Shown: piece by piece, positions 56,640 to 64,000 of the stretch
Layout: every line of letters begins with the position of its first letter
Position numbering within the stretch: position 1 is the stretch's first letter
NCBI GenBank assembly: GCA_905116865.2
Contig: CAJHNH020006179.1
Location: 282,001-346,000 of the forward strand
Length of the DNA: 64,000 nt
DNA from: Candidula unifasciata
Taxonomy: Eukaryota; Mollusca; Gastropoda; Stylommatophora; Geomitridae
Direction of reading: 5' to 3'
The notes under the pieces: model-generated
The model's input: the letters and a program-made list of their open reading frames with translations, nothing else
What the model was told of the DNA's origin: nothing
Database searches by the model: none
Made by a program: the position numbers and the translations under genes

Positions 56640-56908
56640 CCTCGTTTGGGTTCCGGGGTCCTACAGTGGGGAAAGAAGAAAAGACATAATGTCTCCCCAA
56701 CAAGCATATCATAATTAGGGGTGGGGGGGGGGGGGGGAAATTCCTTCGAAGTCGAAGAGCATCTGTCTGAGAGGCAAGGAACTAATGATTCATTCAAATG
56801 AGTCGAATCTGTGAAACACTCAGTTTCTGGAACACTACTAGAGTCCAGAAGTGGACGAACAACGAGAATGTTCCGCTGGATTTTACAACTGGCGAAAGCT
56901 AAAAAAAA
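56640..56908 (+). mobile_element. Dispersed repeat family C
   Basis: CTCGTTTGGGTTCCGGGGTC, CTCCCCAACAAGCATATCAT, TTCCTTCGAAGTCGAAGAG, GAACAACGAGAATGTTCCG and an ACAACTGGCGAAAGC end. A G-run at 56724-56738 interrupts it. Confidence 0.82.
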
Positions 56909-57414
56909 TAAATATCCACTTAAATGTCTCGAAAGTTATTTGTGTCTAATTGACCATGATGATAATGGATCTCCAACTCTTTTGGTCTCCAACAAAGTGT
57001 TCGTATATTGGTTCAAAAACTTACAACTTTTCATGCCAGGAGAAGTTGTTGTCAATAATTGTGTCTTTTTCTACTCTGTTTAATTACATAGTTGCATTTG
57101 TCACGTGTCCAGTATTTCTGTTTCCATAATGTGGCCATAAATTAGGTTTACGATGAGCTGTGTCTGGATCTTAACCTCTTTAAACTCATTAGGAAAAGTG
57201 TACCTTATTTCTCCTGTCATTCAAGGTTCACGTCTTTCTTCCTCGGTGTAGCTGTCTGTGTTGTGACCATAGACCTCAGCATGAATGAATGATACACTGA
57301 CAACGATGAATTCGAGACATTCTTACATGCCTTCTACAGTGAGGGGCAGGCGAAGTTCATATGGGGGAGGGTCATAGTAAAAGCAACAGGACGTCACTTA
57401 GTGCACACACAAAA

Positions 57415-57985
57415 AATATGGCTTATGATATCACAAAGTCTAGTTTGAGAATAGACGTATAGGCAGTCACTGCTGCCTTAGGCTGGCTTGAGGGTCAGCT
57501 GTACACACAAGCTGTGATTGTAACTGGCTCACTGTTCATGTTGAGAAATGTGGAGACGGGCATGCTCCGTGCAGAGTGGCAAGCGTCACTTCAAAGGTCT
57601 TGGGAAGTTAGAGTTCTTCGGATATTTTCTCCAGGTCATGCCAATGTTTTGGGAAATGAGCAGGCTGAAAGACTGGCCGGTTATGCACTAATGGTGGTGA
57701 TTTATGACAAGCTAGATGTTGTGTGGGTTCTTTAGGATCGACGGAATTGTGCAGAGGCACGAATAGATCATTACAGTATGATTGGAATGGCGCTGCGGGA
57801 AGTAACTAGGGGATCTGGTCGATGCTCAACACTCAAGGGAAGAGGGAGAAAGATATACAAACAGTTACTGGTACCATCGGAAAAGGAACTTGTCGGTTGC
57901 TGCTGAAGATGGGGACGGAGAGCTTATGGGAGTGCCTCAAGTGCTGTGATGTCGAATGTTTTTTAACATTTAACATCATATGCGT
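57415..57985 (+). pseudogene. RNase H relic and tail of an I-like LINE
   Basis: Piecewise plus translation reads SSLRIDVQAVTAALGWLEGQ-like (Glu replaced by Asp or Val), AVIVTGSLFMLRNV (catalytic Asp changed to Gly in VTGS) and FSPGHANVLGNEQAERLAG (His kept, Asp replaced by Glu). The tail LLLKMGTESLWECLKCC follows at 57900-57950. Catalytic residues are lost, so it is an older copy than those at 39040 and 44175. Confidence 0.78.
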
Positions 57986-57989
57986 TCTC

Positions 57990-58955
57990 CATCTTCAGTT
58001 GCCAACGAGTTCTTAAGCTCATTGTGACAAGATGGTCAATCCGAAAAAAAAAAAGGTTTCTTTGATGCCATGGGTGTCGCCCAAATCCTCTATAACGAGT
58101 TAAGCATTGTGTGCCTTATACATAAAATTACCACTGTACGAGCCTTACCAGGTTATGAATATTTGGACTATTCTGCCTATATGTACGAGATCCCAAAAAG
58201 CTTTTACCACGACTGTTCTATCCGCGAAGTAGGCCGCTGAAATCGCAGGGCAGAAGACCATTTAGGAGCCTGCTCATTTTTCCCGAACTTCCTTTTTTCC
58301 TGTTTTTGCACTGCGGGAGACCCAAGTTCGAATCCCCAGTAAGAAGACGGGTTTTTCTTTCTGTGGGGAGCAACAATTAAAAAAATCTCAACCTGCACAG
58401 TACATGGCGACAGCACTAGCCGTTTGGCCTCAAACCTCACACACAGCAGAAATGGTAAATTCATGCCGAAATGGCAGATCTTTTGCCCACTTCAGTCAAT
58501 CTGAGATTTGAAAAAAAAAAAAAATTCCAACATGGTTTTGTGTGGCAACTTCTGAAGCCAGACTACTCTATTGAAGGGCAAGCTCACTGACCACAATTCC
58601 ACCGGGTTCCATCTTGATATTCTGCCAGTAGCCAAATGATATCACATAACAGATAACAGATTGCCCGAGCGTAGAATAAAGCGTGAATCGTTGAGAGGAT
58701 GCAGTTGCGTGAGCTCATATTTTGTTATCAATGGAACAGATGAGCTGTCTTTTTGGAATGAGCATAGGTGATTACGTGGCAGCCGGCAGACAACGATTAT
58801 ATTGACACGAATCTCAACATGAGAGCGCTTGGAGATTCACGATGCTGTCATTAGCAAGAAGTATGCGATGCCTAGGATGACAGAGGTTTTCTGTGATATC
58901 TACACATTTGCAACTTGAGTAGCGATGTCTACATTCCAAGATAGGAGAGGACTCA
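57990..58955. other. No recognised gene (57990-58955)
   Basis: A B-box-like AAGTTCGAATCCCC at about 58325-58338 hints at another tRNA-derived piece, without a clear A box. A-run at 58509-58523. Confidence 0.4.
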
Positions 58956-58959
58956 CATG

Positions 58960-59330
58960 GTGAGTAAGTAAGTAAATAATTTGTAAATGGATAAAATAGA
59001 AGTAAACAATTTTTGAATTTTTTGGAAGTAAGTAATATTGAAAGTAAGCTATAAACATAGAAGTAAACACGCATGGAAGTAGGTATAAATGTAAGAAGTA
59101 TCATCATTAGTACATAACGAAGTTAGCACTCACGGAAATAAGAAATTATGTAAGTCAGTTACTAAAACAGGAAATGCATAATTAAGGATGTAAATATTTC
59201 CGAAATTATGGGAGTGACTACAAAGGGTAGTAAACAATAATGAAAGTGACTTAGAAAGTAAAACTTCCTGGAGTGAGTACGTAGGGAATACAGTAATTGT
59301 GGAAATAAGTTGTTTAAAATAAAGTGAGAA
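58960..59330. repeat. Degenerate AGTAAGTAA-rich repeat zone
   Basis: GAAGTAAGTAA, GAAAGTAAG, GAAGTAAACA and GAAATAAG motifs recur at irregular spacing of about 20-30 bases over 370 bases. It is an old decayed tandem repeat or simple compositional bias. Confidence 0.5.
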
Positions 59331-59359
59331 ACTTCACCATCGTGGGCCCTACCAACAAG

Positions 59360-60240
59360 CTTATGTGGTCATCTCTCATCATCCAATACAATCATCTGAA
59401 TCATGGATATGGACAGTGATCTTGCCTCGCCGCACCCATATTGCCAAGACATCCAGGAATTTATCTGTTTACTTACCTATTGCTCTTGGTCAATTCACCT
59501 TGCCAGTCGTCACCAGATTCTCGAGCCCATTCCTTCTTATAACAGACACAGAAAGCACCGGCCGTCTACGTCTAAATATTCTAATAAGTTTATTATTTTC
59601 ACTTGTTCAAGTATGTCTGTCTGGTTCGTTTGACTTATTCCATGATATATGGACGATACCCTATAAGCTAATATGACAGGCCCTTCGCATGTTTCAAGCA
59701 CCGATACAGATCACCGAAATGATAAAGCAGTATTTCTCAAAGTTCGCCATACGCTTTTCTACCAACCACGCTTACCACGAAGTGGATTGAGCTCCAGGTT
59801 TGGATACCAATGGGATGTACGATTTCGCCAACACTGTTTGTTATGGCTTTGCAGGTCATGTTAGACGGGGCCGTTGGCTACGGGCAAGACCTTCAAACTG
59901 AGGACCACTGGGTGCTACTACTTAGCGCATTTATGGATGATACAACTATTACAACGGACAGCGAGCATCATGCCCACGTTACCCTGAAGAGGCTTGATTG
60001 TGTGGTCGAATGCAATTCAAGCCATACAAATCTAGAAGTCTGTCAATTTGTAAAGGTATAGTGGTTGCAACCATTTCCAGGATGGCAAAGAAAATGATCC
60101 ACACGGTACTGGATGAAAAGGTGAAGAGTCTCGGCCACATATACGATTCGGAGTTTGTCTCTTGACAATTTAACTCAATTAACACTGACAATAAACTCTT
60201 AGCTAACAAGTGGAAATTAATAAGATTGTCGATTTAACAT
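59360..60240 (+). pseudogene. Reverse transcriptase relic with FMDD box
   Basis: Plus frames give, in order: DLFHDIWTIPYKLI near 59630-59670 (motif A, with one Asp), an ALRMFQAPIQITEMIKQYFS stretch, GCTISPTLFVMALQVML (motif B, about 59812-59860), and HWVLLLSAFMDDTTITTDSE (catalytic FMDD at about 59930-59942). A VKSLGHIYDSEF stretch follows at about 60121-60160. The GCTISPxLF and FMDD-T pairing marks a reverse-transcriptase family that I recall as widespread in invertebrate and some vertebrate genomes. It differs from the FADD LINEs here. Stops and frameshifts in motif A and its flank make it dead. Confidence 0.75.
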
Positions 60241-60858
60241 AGTTTCTAACTGTACTGTTACCACAACCACTAAACACCTCAGCTCCCAATTTTTTGGAAC
60301 GCTTCTTTACAGCAATGATATTGTAGCCTTGCAGGAAACAGTTGCGGATATTTAGCTTGTTAAACATGGGACCAACCACCTAGCCCCTTAATAACGCCTT
60401 CATCTAACCATCCCCTTATGTTGATAAACTAAAACAAGTGTGGCCTCACATTCGACGTCACTATCTCTAGTTCACTGCCGGTGCTATGCACTTCGACTGT
60501 AATCATTTTCTATCGCAGCTTGTTCAGGAGGGGCTTAACACTAAAATATATAATGTGTTTATGTGTTTCCCATTAACTCAGAAAAAAGAAACCGTCTTTA
60601 AACATTTGCATTACTAGGTGTGATTTTCAGCCCACTTTGAGCCTGGAGGTTATAATTTATTTTTCCAAGGAGATCATTCCGAGAAGCATCTGCTTTCCAT
60701 CTAAAACCGTAGGAAGACAGCATGGTTCTTTGATTAGGAGACTTCTGCCACTGTTCGAGTTCCTCTGTGTGGCTGGTTAGCAGTTAAGAATCTCAAAATG
60801 GGAATTTGAACTTTCAAGTCGGATGGAATAGAGTGAGACTAATGGGATGACGTCTGCT
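60241..60858. other. No gene seen (60241-60858)
   Basis: No recognisable frame. It may include further decayed RT sequence immediately downstream of 60240. Confidence 0.45.
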
Positions 60859-61108
60859 GATCAGTGTTTACGATACGTTCTTCGATGTTTCTATCGTATA
60901 GTTCAAATACCATCGCGATGCTGATCCATGTTTACGATAAATTCCTCGATGTTTTCCTCGTACAGATCAAATAGAATCGCAATACTGATCAGTGTTTACG
61001 ATATATTCCTCGAAGTTTCACTCGTATAGTTTAAATAACATCGCGATGCTGATCAATGTTTACGATATGTTCCTCTGTGTTCTCCTCGTATAGCTCAAAT
61101 ACCATAGC
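60859..61108. repeat. 64-bp minisatellite, about 3.9 units
   Basis: Units begin at exactly 64-base intervals: 60859, 60923, 60987 and 61051, each GATC(A/C)(G/A)TGTTTACGATA. Units differ at many positions but keep length. Confidence 0.95.
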
Positions 61109-61184
61109 ACATACCGAAGGCCTGCCCATTATACTTACAACAAGAAAGAGGAACCTGGCCTGGACAGCAAAGTTTGGTTTTGGT

Positions 61185-61535
61185 TTATTCAATGGATTAA
61201 CATCATGGCAGACGGGTGTAATCCATAGGTGCTCCGTTTTACTTCCAACTCAAGCCTGAGTTTAAAGCAGCTCAGTGCACGAACTCCGTTGCACCGGCGA
61301 GGACCCTGACATACTTTGGGTAGATTTTAAACTCAAACTTAGCCCCGGCAGCGCCGTTAGGCTACTCTTTTTCACCTTCACCTGCCAAGGGATTTTTTAC
61401 GTGCGCAACACTGCACACGGGCGCCCGATCTCACTACCCAGAAATCAGGGGAAAATATGGAAAGTCCCCAGCCTTTACCGGGGTCTGAACCCGGAACTCC
61501 AGCACTCGAGGCAACTCAGTAGCCTTTCTGTGTAA
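61185..61535 (-). mobile_element. SINE family B, minus-strand copy
   Basis: The reverse complement matches 19583-19800: B box GGGTTCAGACCC (61481-61494), a CTGGGTAGTGAGATCGGGCG-like block and GCGCACGTAAAAAATCCCTT. Its longer 3' body (61185-61380) is absent or diverged in the other copy. Confidence 0.85.
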
Positions 61536-61539
61536 GTTT

Positions 61540-62305
61540 TTGGAATTTGGCATGCAACCTTATAAGAATCATGTCATGGAAAATAAAAATTTTAATGTAA
61601 TCATACATCTAGTTTTAATTTTCAATTATTTGGAAAAAAAAAAAAAATGATTCAAAGCAAACGCTCCGCATGCTTACAGTTAAAAAGATGACGAAAACTT
61701 TTCAAAACATCATATTCCACGTGTTTCATAGGTGTTGAAATCTCATGTAGTCGTCTCCAGCATCAGCCTCCCGTGTTTTGTGGATCTTTCATTGAATGCT
61801 GTATAGGCTATCAAAATAATTAATATGCATCACTTCGTATGTGAATTGATTTCCAAACAATCTCCCCGCCTGTATCGATTGCTGTATTTTCCATTTTTAG
61901 TGGTTCACAAATTATTTGTCAAAGATAAAAGTAATTCGTCGCTTTTAGAAAACAGCAGCACCCGTGCAGTTGTAAATTACAAAGTGATACGGGAAATCCT
62001 AAGACAACATGCAAACATTCGTGTCGATCCCTATAGGAGTTTTCGAGATATTTGTTGAAGTGTGAGGCACGACTTCCAAAAGGCACTATAACACAACTAG
62101 GTTGTCCTACAACAAGCCCACGATATGGGCGAGTATACATTTTTTTCTTGTGTTGCTCGAATCCTTTTCGTCTGCGTAATAAATGTTACTTGGTCTCAAC
62201 GACTTAAAGGCGGGCCTCCAAGTTACTTTACTTTACCCAGATAATAAAGCGATGTTGAGAAAATATTGTACAATAACCATAATCCTATCACTCTTTCAAT
62301 GTAGT
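61540..62305. other. No recognised gene (61540-62305)
   Basis: A-run at 61632-61647. The stretch 61998-62060 resembles 4420-4480. A 77-codon plus frame at 61825-62058 overlaps that repeat and has no known motif. Confidence 0.4.
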
Positions 62306-62307
62306 TA

Positions 62308-62430
62308 GTAAGCTCCCTTTTCCAAGCTACAGGCGATTTGGGAGTATAGTGCTAGACCTCTATTTTACAGACCAATCGGCAGTAGGTGGGTGATGTGGCT
62401 GCCTTTACTTTCCACGACTCACATGCTACC
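62308..62430 (-). mobile_element. SINE family A tail, minus strand
   Basis: Reversed GCTCCCTTTTCCAAGC, TAGACCTCTATTTTACAGACC, GTAGGTGGGTGATGTGG and CTGCCTTTACTTTCCACGAC. Head missing. Confidence 0.8.
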
Positions 62431-62775
62431 CACTCATTCAGTCTAATACAAACATAAAATACACTGTATTCAATATCTGTGAATATAGACCATCTGTTCC
62501 GACATAAAAGTTGTAAGGTAACGATGCTTTCTTAGGTACTGATGTAGATGCTCTCATTGTATTAACATTGACAAATACCTACTACTTATTATTTTATATC
62601 CAAAACATATTGTATAATTAACTGTCGATGTCCACTTCATGTTACATGGTAATTAAATAATGAAGCTTTCATTTGTACAGATGGAAATGCATAAAAACAG
62701 TAATGCTCTGTGCCAAACAATTATCTGTCAAATGAGAGAGAAAACTGTGGGGAGGGGGGGGGAGAGACTGAGGCC

Positions 62776-62779
<4 letters not shown>

Positions 62780-62821
<42 letters not shown>
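62780..62821. repeat. (AG)n microsatellite
   Basis: Pure AG array after a G-rich run. Confidence 0.96.
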
Positions 62822-62823
<2 letters not shown>

Positions 62824-62985
62824 TTTTCCTTGTATACCTGTATCAAGATTGACAGTGTCGTACAGATCTATAATATTATGTCTCATTTATTTAGCCTAAG
62901 TAGTGTTCTTTACATGAGAATACGAAATAATAATGATTTTATACGAAGGTGCCAGTGTCAAAAACTATCTGGCAGACGAGAGCGA

Positions 62986-63127
<142 letters not shown>

Positions 63128-63337
63128 TGAGAGTTTCTTATTGTATAATTGTATGAAGATTCCCAAATACTTATCAATATACTACATGTACCAGATTGTG
63201 TCCCCTAGTTAACTCCCTTTAACAATCACTATTACATGATAATATGAGACGCAGATGCATATGTAGTGACGAAATTTTGTAAAACATGGCGCCCCATGCA
63301 GAAGATTCTCTAACTGATGAGAGAAAGAGAAAGACAG

Positions 63338-63342
<5 letters not shown>

Positions 63343-63404
<62 letters not shown>
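63343..63404. repeat. (GA)n microsatellite
   Basis: Pure GA array. Confidence 0.96.
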
Positions 63405-63406
<2 letters not shown>

Positions 63407-64000
63407 CATTGTACCAATAATAATACATACCGCACTTGCATCGTAGAATTCGTTTCAGACGGTTCAAGAAATACGAAAATTACACGCAGGGGTCAAATAA
63501 ATACACGTAGTTATTTAATATGCTGTTATGTCAAAGACAATGAAGGAGCGAGCTTTCGGCAAAGAAGATAATAGACTGCTTACACAGCAATGAAGAGGTG
63601 AAAAACTACAATCAACGACGATTTTAGACAGTTACTAAACCAGGAGATATTGAGAGCACAGGATAGAGAATAAAAGAAAGAACGAAGCATCGACAAAGTA
63701 GGATTCTCACCAACTGATATTTCCTGTTTTTGAAGGTGGACTTGTCTCGGACTCTCTATCGTGTGTATTCTTCCGTGATAGGGGTGCGAAATGTCAATTA
63801 AAAGGTTTATTTAAATTTATTTATTCCAACTGTGTCTCCTAATCTTTCCCACTATAATTGAATATGTGTTACCGAAGCCCATATGTGAAGCAAAAGAATA
63901 GTGACACTGCACCTGCCATGTATGTCGTAAGAAGAACTTTAGAATCATTAAGTGAGATCGGCGTGTTAGCTTATCCCTGAAAGAAGTTAAGCAGCAGAGT
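63405..64000. other. No gene seen at the right edge
   Basis: Unassigned AT-rich sequence to the end of the window. Confidence 0.45.

Overview
This is eukaryotic nuclear DNA with no recognisable host protein-coding gene. It is AT-rich and packed with long simple repeats. The recognisable coding sequence belongs to retroelements and DNA transposons: non-LTR reverse transcriptases of several families, LINE RNase H domains, one Ty3/gypsy-type LTR element and one mariner relic. It also carries many tRNA-headed SINE copies. This mix is typical of intergenic or intronic DNA in a repeat-rich invertebrate. The LINE and RNase H flavour makes a mollusc, probably a gastropod, my best guess, but that is inference from remembered family resemblance.

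Layout. 1-3.5 kb: a TCT microsatellite, an AATAAA/poly(A) end, a 50-bp minisatellite, a SINE head and simple repeats. 3.6-7.6 kb: a LINE 3' end, a mariner transposase relic split by a 5'-truncated SINE with a 13-bp target duplication, a hairpin MITE-like element, and a dispersed repeat. 8.26-13.73 kb: a complete-ended LTR retrotransposon on the minus strand (647-bp LTRs differing at 6 positions, AACAT target duplication, PPT, gag, protease, RT thumb and RNase H). It lacks the RT catalytic palm and the integrase. 13.7-18.8 kb: mostly unassigned sequence, GA/GT microsatellites, a full SINE and a second hairpin element. 18.8-31 kb: a cluster of LINE reverse-transcriptase pieces mostly on the minus strand, a second SINE family and a 35-bp minisatellite with a 105-bp higher-order repeat. 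31.06-31.51 kb: a 451-bp CA/CGCA compound microsatellite. 32-40 kb: I-like LINE thumb and RNase H relics. 42-48 kb: a dense LINE cluster including the most complete RT domain in the window. 48-55 kb: SINE copies, LINE 3' ends and an unassigned block. 55-64 kb: a third tRNA-headed repeat, RNase H and FMDD-type RT relics, a 64-bp minisatellite and GA/TA arrays.

The elements fit known parasitic relationships. The SINEs have internal pol III A and B boxes, flanking duplications and frequent 5' truncation, as expected if a resident LINE mobilises them. The LTR element has near-identical LTRs but lost its RT palm and integrase, so it must have been mobilised by a partner in trans or lost these parts after insertion. 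I found no CRISPR array, rRNA gene or functional tRNA gene, and no convincing novel biological system. The most notable objects are the deleted but young LTR element, the SINE-in-mariner nest and the hairpin MITE family.
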